Assembly (NCBI GenBank): GCA_947492185.1
Contig: CANLMR010000002.1
Coordinates: 186,001-250,000 of the forward strand
DNA: 64,000 nucleotides
Direction of reading: 5' to 3'
Source of the DNA: an uncultured Tenacibaculum sp.
GTDB lineage: Bacteria > Bacteroidota > Bacteroidia > Flavobacteriales > Flavobacteriaceae
Part shown: positions 34,618 through 44,382 of the stretch, piece by piece
How the letters are laid out: the number at the start of each line of letters is the position of its first letter
How positions within the stretch are numbered: the first letter of the stretch is position 1
Translations under genes and position numbers: made by a program
Notes under the pieces: model-generated
The model's input: only the letters and a program-made list of their open reading frames with translations
The model's database searches: none
What the model was told of the DNA's origin: nothing

Positions 34618-35025
34618 ATGAATAAAAATTATTCTTTAGAACAAATACGAGATATTGCTCAAGAAGTCATTGCTTCTTCAAAACATAAAATTCTTTTGTT
34701 TAACGGAGAAATGGGGGTTGGTAAAACTACCCTTATTAAAGAGATTTGTTCTATTCTAGGAGTTGAAGATACAATAAGTTCTCCTACTTTTTCTTTGGTT
34801 AATGAATATGCTACTGGGAATAACGAAATCGTTTATCATTTTGATTTTTATAGGATAAAGGATGAAGAAGAAGCTTTAGATATGGGAATTGAAGATTATT
34901 TCTATAATGATAATTGGTGTTTGGTTGAATGGCCGCAGAATATTAAAAATTTATTACCTTTAAATTCTGTTAACATACATATCGAATTAACTTCCGATAA
35001 TCAAAGAAATATTCAACTGAAATAA
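34618..35025 (+). CDS. tsaE: tRNA threonylcarbamoyladenosine synthesis ATPase TsaE
   Basis: A 135-residue P-loop protein with Walker A GEMGVGKTTLI (32-42), SSPTFSLVNEY, and HFDFYRI. TsaE works with TsaB and TsaD to make the t6A modification at position 37 of ANN-decoding tRNAs. The YrdC enzyme that makes the threonylcarbamoyl-AMP intermediate is encoded at 57.6-58.2 kb. The gene lies in the porX-tsaE-ald row seen in many Flavobacteriia. Length is slightly short but within family range. Confidence 0.93.
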   Translation: MNKNYSLEQIRDIAQEVIASSKHKILLFNGEMGVGKTTLIKEICSILGVEDTISSPTFSLVNEYATGNNEIVYHFDFYRIKDEEEALDMGIEDYFYNDNWCLVEWPQNIKNLLPLNSVNIHIELTSDNQRNIQLK

Positions 35026-35030
35026 AATTA

Positions 35031-36224
35031 ATGGGCTTATCTCCTTTTACCAAAGAACAATTATTACCACAACCTGAAATGCTTGAAATCAAAAAGCAAA
35101 AAGGTGAATTATTTATTGGCTTACCCAAAGAAACACATTTTGAAGAAAAAAGGATAAGCCTTACACCTGATGCTGTAGCTGCCTTGGTTGCTCACGGACA
35201 TAGAGTTGTTGTAGAAACAACTGCAGGAGAAGGTGCTAATTATTCAGATAGAGAGTATTCTGAAGCTGGAGCTAAGATTTCTTATGACATAAAAGAAGTT
35301 TTTAGATGTAATTTAATTGTAAAAGTTGAGCCACCTTCATTAGATGAAATAAAACTAATGAATCCTCAAGCTTTTTTAATTTCTGCATTACAATTAAAAA
35401 CACAAGACAAAAAATATTTTAAAGCTTTAGCAAAAAAAAGAATTACAGCAATAGCTTACGATTATATAAAAGATGAAGATGGAGTGTTTCCCATTTTGAA
35501 ATCGTTAAGTGAAATTGCCGGTGCTGCTGCTATGCATATTGCAGCAGAACATATGACTACAGTTGGTGGTGGAAATGGATTATTATTAGGGAACATAAGT
35601 GGTGTTCCTCCTACTGATGTAGTTATTCTAGGAGCTGGAACTGTTGGTAAATGTGCTGCTAGAGCTGCAATTGGGTTAGGTGCTCGTATAAAGGTTTTTG
35701 ATAATTCAATTACCAAATTACGTCGTTTACAAGAAGCAGTTCCCGGACCAATATATACATCAACAGTTCAACCAAAATCATTACTAAAAGCATTGATGCG
35801 TTGTGATGTAGCTATTGGTGCTATACGCGGTGTTGATAGATCTCCTATTATTGTTACTGAGGTTATGATTGAACAAATGAAAACTGGAGCTGTTATTGTT
35901 GATGTTTGTATTGATCGTGGAGGATGCTTTGAAACATCTGAAATAACTACGCATAGTAAACCTACTTTTTTAAAACATGATGTAATTCACTATTGTGTTC
36001 CAAATATTCCTTCCAGATATTCAAGAACAGCATCAGTATCTATTAGTAATATACTCACTCCTTACCTACTTAACATTGCTGAAGAAGGTGGATTTGAAAA
36101 TGCTGCAAGATTTGATAAAAGCCTACGAAATGGAATGTACTTTTACCATGGCGTTCTTACAAACAGAACTGTTGCAGATTGGTTTGATTTACCTTACAGA
36201 GATATTAACCTTTTGATTTTATAA
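35031..36224 (+). CDS. ald: Alanine dehydrogenase
   Basis: A 397-residue NAD-dependent dehydrogenase. The N-terminal half has FIGLPKETHFEEKRISLTPDAV (substrate-binding Arg/Lys) and EGANYSDREY. The nucleotide-binding part has VVILGAGTVGKCAARAAIGLGA and VDVCIDRGGCFETSE, with HYCVPNIPSRYSRTAS further on, which fits the alanine dehydrogenase/transhydrogenase group. It interconverts L-alanine with pyruvate and ammonia. A saccharopine dehydrogenase-like function is less likely. It begins five bases after tsaE. Confidence 0.88.
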   Translation: MGLSPFTKEQLLPQPEMLEIKKQKGELFIGLPKETHFEEKRISLTPDAVAALVAHGHRVVVETTAGEGANYSDREYSEAGAKISYDIKEVFRCNLIVKVEPPSLDEIKLMNPQAFLISALQLKTQDKKYFKALAKKRITAIAYDYIKDEDGVFPILKSLSEIAGAAAMHIAAEHMTTVGGGNGLLLGNISGVPPTDVVILGAGTVGKCAARAAIGLGARIKVFDNSITKLRRLQEAVPGPIYTSTVQPKSLLKALMRCDVAIGAIRGVDRSPIIVTEVMIEQMKTGAVIVDVCIDRGGCFETSEITTHSKPTFLKHDVIHYCVPNIPSRYSRTASVSISNILTPYLLNIAEEGGFENAARFDKSLRNGMYFYHGVLTNRTVADWFDLPYRDINLLIL

Positions 36225-36241
36225 ATATCTACTTTTTTGAG

Positions 36242-36262
36242 TACTTTTGGGATCTAAATTTG
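36242..36262 (+). promoter_or_regulatory. Two overlapping-region -7 boxes before the DUF4258 gene
   Basis: TACTTTTG (36242-36249) and TAAATTTG (36255-36262) both match TAnnTTTG. The second ends four bases before the ATG at 36267; the first would give a leader of about 12 bases. Confidence 0.45.
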
Positions 36263-36266
36263 AACC

Positions 36267-36626
36267 ATGCAATTACTCAAGAGAATAGGATTTTATATGA
36301 TTGGCTTAGCCTTAGGAACTTTAGCAGTTACTTTCTTCTGGAAAAATAAAAAAGTTTCTTTTGATTATGGTATGGATGCTAGAACTTTAAAAAGTATTCG
36401 TAAAAAAAAGCGACTATTCTCTGAAGAAGCATTAAAAACTATAGAGCTTCATAAAATTGATACTGCTCAAATTTCTATTATTTTAAAGTCTGGAGATGTT
36501 GCTTTTAGCAAAAGTAAACCCCGATTAAAACCATGTGCGGAATATTATGTTACTAGCGAAAACCTAGATTTGTATATTATTAGATGTGATAGTACAGCTA
36601 CAATTGAAAAAGTGTTTGTAAAATAA
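36267..36626 (+). CDS. DUF4258-type membrane-anchored small protein
   Basis: A 119-residue protein with an N-terminal membrane segment (about 7-25, IGFYMIGLALGTLAVTFFW) and a basic stretch (KSIRKKKRLF). A C-terminal domain ends TSENLDLYIIRCDSTATIEKVFV and resembles the DUF4258 family common in Flavobacteriia. Function is unknown. It lies 42 bases after ald, with two candidate promoter boxes of its own, and is convergent with the YdeI-like gene. Confidence 0.65.
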   Translation: MQLLKRIGFYMIGLALGTLAVTFFWKNKKVSFDYGMDARTLKSIRKKKRLFSEEALKTIELHKIDTAQISIILKSGDVAFSKSKPRLKPCAEYYVTSENLDLYIIRCDSTATIEKVFVK

Positions 36627-36632
36627 GAACTT

Positions 36633-37223
36633 TTACTTTCTATATTTATCGTTTAAACCTATTCCTAATTTAATCATTGGAATAATTTTTTCTAACCTAT
36701 TTTCTTTAGTAGTTTCTCTCTTAGCTTCTGAAATATATTCAGTAAATTCTCTTTTCTTACTCAAAGAAAACATTTCAAATTTCACTTTTAATTCTTCATT
36801 ACTTTCAAGAGCTTTTAATAATTTAGTTGGAATTTGTAAAGGTTTTTTATTTGGTTGAGACTTTATTTCTTTACCCATTTCAGCATTTTTCATAGCTTCT
36901 AAAACATATTCTTGAAGTGTTTTTTTATCTAGTTCTTCAATTGAATTAAATCTCCATTGGCGCATTGCCTTAGTTTTTCCTTCTTGAGCATTAACTAGAA
37001 GTTTTTTTTCATCTTTTAAAAACACACCTTGATGAAACCATAAACCAAAATAATTTTTAAACCCAGACATACCTATAATATTCTTCGTTTTATAAATATA
37101 TGCTGGCATTCCCCATTTAATATCTTCAAATAATTCCAGTTCCAATAAAAAAGAACGCAAAAGTTGTAACTCTTGCGTCCATTTTTTTTGACTCACAATA
37201 TATGCTGTGACTTTATCATTCAT
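36633..37223 (-). CDS. YdeI/OmpD-associated family protein with DUF1801
   Basis: A 196-residue cytoplasmic protein. The first part (about 15-125) is DUF1801-like (LRSFLLELELFEDIKWGMPAYIYKTKNIIGMSGFKNYFGLWFHQG). The C-terminal part (about 130-196) matches the YdeI helix pattern (ALESNEELKVKFEMFSLSKKREFTEYISEAKRETTKENRLEKII). The role is unknown in the literature I recall. It follows recQ on the same strand with a 12-base gap and is probably co-transcribed. Confidence 0.78.
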   Translation of the reverse strand: MNDKVTAYIVSQKKWTQELQLLRSFLLELELFEDIKWGMPAYIYKTKNIIGMSGFKNYFGLWFHQGVFLKDEKKLLVNAQEGKTKAMRQWRFNSIEELDKKTLQEYVLEAMKNAEMGKEIKSQPNKKPLQIPTKLLKALESNEELKVKFEMFSLSKKREFTEYISEAKRETTKENRLEKIIPMIKLGIGLNDKYRK

Positions 37224-37235
37224 TGAATCGATAAT

Positions 37236-39425
37236 TTAATTCGCTACATCACTAGTAAACTTAATTCGCATTAAGCGCAATTCATCATCATCATAATCTC
37301 CATCAAATTCATCTAAAGCTTCTTGGATTTTGTCTGTTTCAGCTTCCATGAAGTAATCGTAAATTTCTTCTTGCTGATCCTCATCCAATAAGTCTTCTAT
37401 AGCATAATCTATATTAAGTTTAGTACCTGAAAAAACAATAGCTTCCATTTCCTTAATAAGTTCATTCATTTGTAAACCTTTTGATTTAGCAATATCGTCT
37501 AAAGGAAGTTTTCTATCTGTATTTTGAATAATGTAAAGCTTCAAACCAGAATTTACCCCAGTACTTTTTACTACTAAATCGTCTGGTCTTACAATATCAT
37601 TATCCTCAACATACTGAGCAATGACATTAATAAAATCTTTACCGTATTTTTTAGCTTTTCCTTCACCAACACCATGCACTGTTGATAATTCATCTAATGA
37701 TATTGGATATTTCAAAGCCATGTCATTAATCGAAGGATCTTGGAAAACTGCAAATGGTGGAACTCCTAATTTTTTACCGACTTGTTTACGTAAATCTTTT
37801 AGTATAGATACTAGCTTTTGATCTGTACCAGCATTATTTGCTTTTGCATTTGTAATAATCGATCCATCGTCAGAAGAACTATATTCATGATCTTCCGTCA
37901 TCATAAATGACTTTGGATTAGATAGATAGTCTAGACCTTCTTTCGTTATTTTAATAACACCATATTGTTCTATTTCCTTACGGATTAAATCAGTTACTAA
38001 TATTTGACGTATTAACGCCATCCAATAACTAGAGGATTTTCCTTTTCCTATTCCAAAAAATGGTTGTTCTGTAGTTTTATGCGATTTTAAAAGTGCATTT
38101 TCATTACCAACTAATGTATTTACAATTTCCTTTGCTTTATACATTTCATTAGTATTCTTGACTATTTTCAATATAGTTGCTACTTCTTCTTTTGCTTCAT
38201 GTTTTTTCTTAGGATTACGCATGTTATCATCCATATCTGCACCATCACCATTTACTTCATCAAATTCTTCTCCGAAATAATGCAAAATATACTTTCTACG
38301 ATTCATAGACGTTTCAGCATATCCAACCACTTCTTGTAATAATGCATGACCAACTTCTTGTTCTGCAACAGGTTTATTGGCCATAAATTTTTCAAGTTTC
38401 TCTATGTCTTTATAAGCATAAAATGTTAAACAATGACCTTCTCCTCCATCACGACCAGCTCTACCGGTTTCCTGATAATAACTTTCTAAACTTTTAGGAA
38501 TGTCATGATGAATTACATAACGTACATCTGGCTTGTCAATCCCCATTCCAAAAGCAATTGTAGCAACAACCACATCGCAGTCTTCCATCAAAAACATATC
38601 CTGATGTTTAGCTCTAGTTTTAGCATCAAAACCAGCATGATATGGGAGTGCATTTATTCCATTAACTTGAAGAACTTGAGCTATTTCCTCTACCTTCTTC
38701 CTGCTTAAACAATAAATAATTCCAGATTGTCCTTCTTTTTGTTTAATAAAGCGAATAATATCTTTCTCAACCTCTTTAGTTTTTGGTCTTACTTCATAAA
38801 ATAAATTAGGACGATTAAAAGATGCTTTAAATACATTAGCATCTGTCATTCCTAATGTTTTTAAAATGTCTTCTTGTACTTTTTCAGTAGCGGTTGCTGT
38901 TAAACCTATTACTGGAACATTATCAATTTGTCTAATAATGTTTCTTAAATTTCTATACTCAGGTCTAAAATCATGTCCCCATTCAGAAATACAATGAGCT
39001 TCATCAATAGCTACAAAAGAAATTTTTTGTTGCTTTAAGAAATCAACATACTCTTCCTTTATCAGTGATTCTGGAGCAACGTACAAAAGTTTTGTCACTC
39101 CGTTAGAAATATCACTTTTAACTTGATTGATTTCAGATTTGTTTAAAGAAGAATTTAAAACATGAGCTATTCCATGAGTTTCGGAAATACCTCTAATAGC
39201 ATCAACTTGATTTTTCATTAAGGCTATCAATGGAGAAACCACAATTGCAGTTCCTTCTTTCATTAAAGCTGGTAATTGGTAGCATAACGACTTACCTCCT
39301 CCAGTTGGCATTATAACGAATGTATTTTCATCGTCTAAAATGCTTTTGACTACATCCTCTTGAAGTCCTTTAAATTGATTAAAACCAAAGAACTTTTTTA
39401 AAGCATCGTATAAATTCATTTTCAT
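37236..39425 (-). CDS. recQ: ATP-dependent DNA helicase RecQ
   Basis: A 729-residue superfamily 2 3'-5' helicase. Motif I is MPTGGGKS (near 40), motif II DEAH (near 139), followed by a Zn-binding/winged-helix region and an HRDC domain (about 535-610, KDLRKQVGKKLGVPPFAVFQDPSINDMA). The linker (about 385-405) carries an acidic insertion. RecQ unwinds recombination intermediates and helps repair stalled forks. The C-terminal extension beyond HRDC (about 620-729) is acidic, as in Bacteroidota RecQ. The zinc-cysteine cluster typical of E. coli RecQ is not obvious here. It is divergent from kdsD. Confidence 0.93.
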   Translation of the reverse strand: MKMNLYDALKKFFGFNQFKGLQEDVVKSILDDENTFVIMPTGGGKSLCYQLPALMKEGTAIVVSPLIALMKNQVDAIRGISETHGIAHVLNSSLNKSEINQVKSDISNGVTKLLYVAPESLIKEEYVDFLKQQKISFVAIDEAHCISEWGHDFRPEYRNLRNIIRQIDNVPVIGLTATATEKVQEDILKTLGMTDANVFKASFNRPNLFYEVRPKTKEVEKDIIRFIKQKEGQSGIIYCLSRKKVEEIAQVLQVNGINALPYHAGFDAKTRAKHQDMFLMEDCDVVVATIAFGMGIDKPDVRYVIHHDIPKSLESYYQETGRAGRDGGEGHCLTFYAYKDIEKLEKFMANKPVAEQEVGHALLQEVVGYAETSMNRRKYILHYFGEEFDEVNGDGADMDDNMRNPKKKHEAKEEVATILKIVKNTNEMYKAKEIVNTLVGNENALLKSHKTTEQPFFGIGKGKSSSYWMALIRQILVTDLIRKEIEQYGVIKITKEGLDYLSNPKSFMMTEDHEYSSSDDGSIITNAKANNAGTDQKLVSILKDLRKQVGKKLGVPPFAVFQDPSINDMALKYPISLDELSTVHGVGEGKAKKYGKDFINVIAQYVEDNDIVRPDDLVVKSTGVNSGLKLYIIQNTDRKLPLDDIAKSKGLQMNELIKEMEAIVFSGTKLNIDYAIEDLLDEDQQEEIYDYFMEAETDKIQEALDEFDGDYDDDELRLMRIKFTSDVAN

Positions 39426-39441
39426 ATTGTTCCCAGAAAGC

Positions 39442-39449
39442 CAAAATTA
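39442..39449 (-). promoter_or_regulatory. recQ promoter -7 box
   Basis: TAATTTTG on the minus strand, 16 bases before the recQ ATG at 39425; predicted leader about 10 bases. Confidence 0.45.
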
Positions 39450-39571
39450 AAAATTCAAACTAACACAAAAAAATAATTACATTAAAGTTACATATAAGTT
39501 TCTTATAAAATGAAAGTTTTAGTAGCTAAAATATTCCTATTTTTACATCTTCAAATTAAACCTTGTTTTAC

Positions 39572-40543
39572 TTGAAAAATTCAGATTCAATATTAGCAAA
39601 AGCAAAAGAAACCATTATTCTTCAAAGTAATAGTATAGCTAATTTAACTAATTTTTTGGACAATTCGTTTGCTAACGCAGTTAACTTCATATTAAACTCT
39701 AAAGGAAGAGTAATAATTACTGGAATAGGTAAAAGTGCTAACATTGCAAATAAAATTGTAGCTACACTAAATTCGACTGGAACTCCAGCTGTTTTTATGC
39801 ATGCAGCTGATGCCATTCATGGTGATTTAGGCAATATTCAGGAAGATGATGTTGTTATATGTATATCTAAAAGTGGGAATACACCTGAAATAAAAGTTCT
39901 TGTTCCACTTATCAGAAATTCTAAAAATAAAATTATTGCTATCACTGGTAATTCTGACTCGTTTTTAGGAAAAAATGCAGATTTTGTTTTGAACTCTTAT
40001 GTTGAAAAGGAGGCTGATCCGAATAATTTAGCTCCTACAAATAGCACAACAGCTCAATTAGTATTAGGTGATGCTTTAGCTGTATGTTTACTAGATTTAC
40101 GTGGATTTACAAATAATGATTTTGCTAAATATCACCCAGGTGGAGCATTAGGGAAACGTTTATACTTACGAGTATCAGACTTAGTAAAAAACAATGAATT
40201 ACCTAAAGTTTTATCCGCTGACAAAATTGCAAATGTAATTGTAGAAATATCTGAAAAAAGATTAGGTGTTACAGCTGTTGTAAACGATAATGATAAAATT
40301 TTAGGGATTATTACTGATGGAGACATTAGAAGAATGCTAAACAAAACAACAGAAATACAAAATTTAACTGCTGCAGATATCATGAGTTCAAATCCTAAAA
40401 CGATTCATATTGATGCAATGGCAATTGATGCATTAGAAACATTAGAATCTAATAGTATTACGCAAATATTAGTTTCGGATGATAATGACACATATGTTGG
40501 TGTTGTTCATCTACATGATTTAATAAAAGAAGGTATTTTTTAG
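39572..40543 (+). CDS. kdsD: KpsF/GutQ arabinose-5-phosphate isomerase
   Basis: 323 residues starting at TTG 39572, which gives the family-typical start LKNSDSILAKAKETI; a TTG three codons earlier is an alternative and no ATG is available. The SIS domain (about 30-180) has GIGKSANIANKIVATLNSTGTPAVFMHAADAIHGDLG and CISKSGNTPEIK. Two CBS domains follow (about 200-323). The enzyme makes arabinose-5-phosphate from ribulose-5-phosphate for Kdo in lipopolysaccharide. tatC begins two bases after its stop. It is divergent from recQ, as is usual in Flavobacteriia. Confidence 0.92.
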   Translation: MKNSDSILAKAKETIILQSNSIANLTNFLDNSFANAVNFILNSKGRVIITGIGKSANIANKIVATLNSTGTPAVFMHAADAIHGDLGNIQEDDVVICISKSGNTPEIKVLVPLIRNSKNKIIAITGNSDSFLGKNADFVLNSYVEKEADPNNLAPTNSTTAQLVLGDALAVCLLDLRGFTNNDFAKYHPGGALGKRLYLRVSDLVKNNELPKVLSADKIANVIVEISEKRLGVTAVVNDNDKILGIITDGDIRRMLNKTTEIQNLTAADIMSSNPKTIHIDAMAIDALETLESNSITQILVSDDNDTYVGVVHLHDLIKEGIF

Positions 40544-40545
40544 TC

Positions 40546-41373
40546 ATGGCAGAAAAAGAAATGTCTTTCTTAGACCATCTTGAAGAACTTAGATGGCATG
40601 TTATACGAAGTATTTCAGCAATTTTTATTGTTGCCATTTTGGTGTTCATATATATCAAAATAATTTTTGATAAAGTTTTATTAGCACATTTAAAACCTGA
40701 TTTTGACACCTACCAATTCTTTTGTAAAGTATTTACTGGATTAGGCATGGAAAGTAGTTTTTGTAATATCCAGTTTAAACAAACACTTCAAGCTTTAAAT
40801 CCAACACAACAATTAATGACAGCTATTTGGTCTTCATTAATTTTAGGTTTTATAATTTCATTTCCATATGTTTTATGGGAAATTTGGCGATTTATTTCTC
40901 CTGGTTTACTAGAAAAAGAAAGAAAAAAATCAAGAGGTTTTATATTTTGGGCATCATTCTTATTTTTTCTTGGAATTCTATTTAGTTATTATGTAATTAT
41001 ACCAATGTCTGTATATTTTTTCTATAACTTCACTATTGGTGACGCTGTAGTAAACAACTTTAAACTAGATGCTTATATAGGATTAGTAACAAATACATTA
41101 ATAGGAGTAGCTGTTTTCTTTGAACTACCAATTATTATTTTCTTTTTATCTAAAATAGGCTTAATAACACCACAATTTTTAAAACGATATAGAAAACATG
41201 CATTAGTGCTTGTTTTAATATTAGCAGCTATTATTACCCCTCCAGATATTGCGAGTCAAGTAATTGTATCTGTACCCATCATGATTTTATATGAAATTAG
41301 TATTCATATTTCTAAATTTGTAATAAAAAAAGAACAACAAAAAAATGTCGAAAAAAGTCCAAGAGTTCAATGA
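40546..41373 (+). CDS. tatC: Sec-independent translocase subunit TatC
   Basis: A 275-residue inner-membrane protein with six predicted membrane segments (about 20-40, 85-105, 120-145, 180-205, 215-232, 235-255). The start MAEKEMSFLDHLEELRWHVIRS is the conserved cytoplasmic region that recognises twin-arginine signals, with the Glu and Arg residues present. Later conserved spots are FISPGLLEKERK and AAIITPPDIASQ. TatC works with TatA. It overlaps the next gene by 29 bases and directly follows kdsD. Confidence 0.95.
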   Translation: MAEKEMSFLDHLEELRWHVIRSISAIFIVAILVFIYIKIIFDKVLLAHLKPDFDTYQFFCKVFTGLGMESSFCNIQFKQTLQALNPTQQLMTAIWSSLILGFIISFPYVLWEIWRFISPGLLEKERKKSRGFIFWASFLFFLGILFSYYVIIPMSVYFFYNFTIGDAVVNNFKLDAYIGLVTNTLIGVAVFFELPIIIFFLSKIGLITPQFLKRYRKHALVLVLILAAIITPPDIASQVIVSVPIMILYEISIHISKFVIKKEQQKNVEKSPRVQ

Positions 41374-41686
41374 TTATCGTTCTACAATGAACGAAAAAAT
41401 TTTATCGTCAGATAATAAAGTAATTAAAAGAATATTCAACTTAGATACTAATGCTTACGCAGAAGGTCATTTATCTGTAAAAACAAAAGAATTATTAGGT
41501 TTAGTAGCTTCTGCAGTTTTACGCTGTGATGATTGTATCGCATATCATTTAGAAACTGCTTATAAAAATGGTGTTACCAAAGAAGAAATGATGGAAACAA
41601 TGTCGATAGCTACTTTAGTTGGTGGAACTATCGTAATTCCTCATTTAAGAAGAGCTCTTGAGTTCTGGGAAGCTTTAGAAGAATAA
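41345..41686 (+). CDS. Carboxymuconolactone decarboxylase / AhpD-like protein
   Basis: A 113-residue all-helical protein with the redox-type CxxC motif in RCDDCIAYHLETAYKNG, which is the AhpD-like active site, and EEMMETMSIATLVGGTIVIPHLRRALE. AhpD-like proteins act as alkylhydroperoxidases or disulfide-exchange partners, while CMD enzymes act in aromatic degradation; no other such genes are nearby, so a thiol peroxidase role is the better guess. Its start lies inside tatC, suggesting coupled translation. Confidence 0.85.
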   Translation: MSKKVQEFNDYRSTMNEKILSSDNKVIKRIFNLDTNAYAEGHLSVKTKELLGLVASAVLRCDDCIAYHLETAYKNGVTKEEMMETMSIATLVGGTIVIPHLRRALEFWEALEE

Positions 41687-41762
41687 GTTTAATAACTTTT
41701 TAAGAAGCATATTCGTAAAATTTAAGCACTTTTAGCAAAAGATATATAGCCATAGAACAATC

Positions 41763-42497
41763 ATGAAATTAAGAGCAGATAATATCCAGAAAATTTACGG
41801 CAGTCGTAAAGTAGTTAAAGGAATTTCTCTTGAAGTTGAACAAGGTGAAATTATTGGATTACTAGGTCCGAATGGAGCAGGAAAAACAACTTCTTTTTAT
41901 ATGATTGTTGGTATGGTAAAACCTAATTTCGGGCAAATTTTTCTTGATAATGATGAAATTACCGAAGATGCTATGTATAAACGTGCACAGAAAGGAATTG
42001 GATACTTAGCACAAGAAGCTTCTGTTTTTAGAAAATTATCTGTAGAAGATAATATACTTTCTGTTTTAGAATTTACAGATCGTACTAAAGAAGAAAGAAA
42101 ACAACGATTAGAAGAATTAATTGAAGAATTTAGCTTAGGTCATGTTCGTACAAATAGAGGTGATTTACTTTCTGGTGGTGAACGCAGAAGAACTGAAATT
42201 GCTCGTTGTTTAGCTTCAGACCCTAAATTTATTTTATTAGATGAACCCTTTGCTGGTGTAGATCCTATTGCAGTTGAAGATATTCAAAGTATAGTTGCTC
42301 ACCTTAAAAATAAAAATATAGGAATTCTTATTACAGATCATAATGTACAAGAAACATTAGCCATCACTGACAGAACTTATCTTATGTATAATGGTAGTAT
42401 TCTTAAAGAAGGAACTCCTGAAGAATTAGCAGCAGACGAAACAGTTAGAAAAGTATATCTAGGTAAAGATTTTGAATTGAAAAAGAAGAAATTTTAG
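41763..42497 (+). CDS. lptB: LPS export ABC transporter ATP-binding protein
   Basis: A 244-residue ABC ATPase. Walker [10 protein letters not shown] (35-43), Q-loop in [18 protein letters not shown], signature [16 protein letters not shown] and Walker [14 protein letters not shown] are complete, and the H-loop His is in ITDHNVQ. The sequence pattern is that of LptB, which drives LptFG to lift lipopolysaccharide from the inner membrane to the LptC/A bridge. LptF/G are not in the window. It ends four bases into the convergent pssA gene. Confidence 0.93.
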   Translation: MKLRADNIQKIYGSRKVVKGISLEVEQGEIIGLLGPNGAGKTTSFYMIVGMVKPNFGQIFLDNDEITEDAMYKRAQKGIGYLAQEASVFRKLSVEDNILSVLEFTDRTKEERKQRLEELIEEFSLGHVRTNRGDLLSGGERRRTEIARCLASDPKFILLDEPFAGVDPIAVEDIQSIVAHLKNKNIGILITDHNVQETLAITDRTYLMYNGSILKEGTPEELAADETVRKVYLGKDFELKKKKF

Positions 42498-43261
42498 TTA
42501 CTTACTTCTTTTTTCATATTCTTAATTACTGACATTAGTACATATAATAAGATTATTACAGGTACAGCTACAAACTTTAGTGTAATTAAAAGTACCAACG
42601 ATAAAATCAAGAAAATATATTTAATACTATTATCCTTAAAAGAATAGTTCTTAAACTTTAATGAGAATAGTTTAATTTCAGAAACCATTAATACGCTTAA
42701 TAGAATAGTTATAAATATTAGAACATACTTATTGTGAATAATATCTTGAATTAAAACATTATCAGTATACTCTGAAATTAGCGGTAAAGAAAGTACAAAC
42801 AAATTCATTGCTGGTGTTGGCAAGCCAATAAAACTATCAGATTGTCTTTCATCTATATTAAATTTTGCTAACCTATATCCTGCAAAAAGAGTTAGTAATA
42901 GCCCTAAAACCTTATAAGAAAACCAACTATCTATATTAAGCCCCATATCTAAGGCTGCATCCCAAGAAGAAATTCCTAATTCACCATAATGAGAACTGTT
43001 TACCATGTATTGAATCATAATAATACCAGGTACTACTCCACTGGTAACCATATCTGCCAAACTATCTAATTGTTTTCCAAATTCACCCTGAACTTGTAAC
43101 AATCTTGCAACAAAACCGTCAAAGAAATCAAAAGCTATTCCAATTCCAACTAAAATTGCTGTAGTGTAAAAATCACCTCTAACTGCATAAATTGTTGCTA
43201 TAGTACCACAAAGTAAATTACCTAAAGTAATTATATTTGGAATCTGCTTTTTAATATTCAT
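42494..43261 (-). CDS. pssA: CDP-diacylglycerol-serine O-phosphatidyltransferase-like
   Basis: A 255-residue membrane enzyme with the CDP-alcohol phosphatidyltransferase signature [20 protein letters not shown] followed by LDSLAD (about 44-70), spaced D-G-x2-A-R-x8-G-x3-D-x3-D. About seven further membrane segments follow. The likely reaction joins serine to CDP-diacylglycerol to make phosphatidylserine, the precursor of phosphatidylethanolamine. Which alcohol is used is a family-based guess. Its 3' end overlaps lptB by four bases. Confidence 0.87.
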   Translation of the reverse strand: MNIKKQIPNIITLGNLLCGTIATIYAVRGDFYTTAILVGIGIAFDFFDGFVARLLQVQGEFGKQLDSLADMVTSGVVPGIIMIQYMVNSSHYGELGISSWDAALDMGLNIDSWFSYKVLGLLLTLFAGYRLAKFNIDERQSDSFIGLPTPAMNLFVLSLPLISEYTDNVLIQDIIHNKYVLIFITILLSVLMVSEIKLFSLKFKNYSFKDNSIKYIFLILSLVLLITLKFVAVPVIILLYVLMSVIKNMKKEVSN

Positions 43262-43332
43262 GTTTTTGATAGATTTTTGTCTAAAATATGAAATAGAATT
43301 TTGTTAACAATTAATTAAACTAACTATTTATA

Positions 43333-44310
43333 ATGCCATTACTAAAAAGTCAGCTATCAACTAAGTTTCCTTTTAAAAACCCACATGTAAATACATTGTA
43401 CAAATTTTTTGCTAATAAAGATAAACCTAACTATGATAGAAAAAGAATTACTACTTGGGATAATGACTTTATTGATTTAGATTTTTTAACCTCAGATTCT
43501 TTCTCTGCTGTCCTGCTAATTCATGGATTAGAAGGAAGTTCTGAATCTAGTTACATGGCTTCAACTGCTAATTATTTAAAAAATCATGGTTATGATGTAA
43601 TAGCTATGAACTTAAGAAGTTGTAGTGGTGAAGATAATAACAGTCTTAAAACATATCATGCTGGTAAAACAGATGATGTTGAGTTTGTTGTTAATTATTT
43701 AATTGAAAAATATAATTATGACGATATCATCTTATGTGGTTTTAGTCTTGGTGGAAATTTAATTTTAAAATACTTAGGAGAGTTCAACACAAAGATACCT
43801 AATACTATAAAAGGTGGAATTGCTGTATCTGTTCCTATTAATTTAACTAGTGCTCAAGCAGAATTAAGTAAACTTAAAAACAAAATATACATGAAAGAGT
43901 TCCTTAGAACTTTAAAATCTAAGGTACTTTTAAAAGCTGAAAAATATCCAGAATTTAATCCTGATATAAAATTAATTAATAAAGCTTCTACTTTTAGAGA
44001 TTTTGAAGAAATTTATACTGCTCCTGTTTTTGGGTTCGATGGACCTGAAGATTATTGGGAAAAAGCTAGCAGTAAACCTTATCTCACTAAAATAAAACAT
44101 AAAACATTACTTATAAATGCAAAAGATGATTCTTTCTTATCTTTAGATTGTTATCCTTATGAAATTGCTGAAAATTCTGAAAATTTTTATTTAATGACCC
44201 CAAAATATGGTGGTCATGTAGGTTTTGTTACTACTTTTAACGATGAAACATTTTGGATTGAAAAACAAATTGTAAACTTTATTCAGGATAAGTTAAATAT
44301 ATATTCTTAA
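43333..44310 (+). CDS. YheT-like alpha/beta hydrolase
   Basis: A 325-residue cytoplasmic hydrolase. The nucleophile elbow is GFSLGGN (about 138-144), preceded by LLIHGLEGSSES with the oxyanion-hole region. Asp near 276 (NAKDDSFLS) and His near 299 (YGGHVGF) complete the usual Ser-Asp-His triad. The group includes E. coli YheT and eukaryotic ABHD1/3, whose substrates are poorly known; an esterase or lipase-type reaction is likely. It is divergent from pssA with a 71-base gap. Confidence 0.85.
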   Translation: MPLLKSQLSTKFPFKNPHVNTLYKFFANKDKPNYDRKRITTWDNDFIDLDFLTSDSFSAVLLIHGLEGSSESSYMASTANYLKNHGYDVIAMNLRSCSGEDNNSLKTYHAGKTDDVEFVVNYLIEKYNYDDIILCGFSLGGNLILKYLGEFNTKIPNTIKGGIAVSVPINLTSAQAELSKLKNKIYMKEFLRTLKSKVLLKAEKYPEFNPDIKLINKASTFRDFEEIYTAPVFGFDGPEDYWEKASSKPYLTKIKHKTLLINAKDDSFLSLDCYPYEIAENSENFYLMTPKYGGHVGFVTTFNDETFWIEKQIVNFIQDKLNIYS

Positions 44311-44382
44311 AACAATAACTAGTTAAATTATCTGTTATTTCACAAGGAATTAAGATATTTGTTATTTAAATAAATTGAGATC

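Noticed and set aside
40132..40383. Minus-strand frames within kdsD and tatC
   Set aside because: Shadow frames antisense to conserved enzymes, with no start context or domain.
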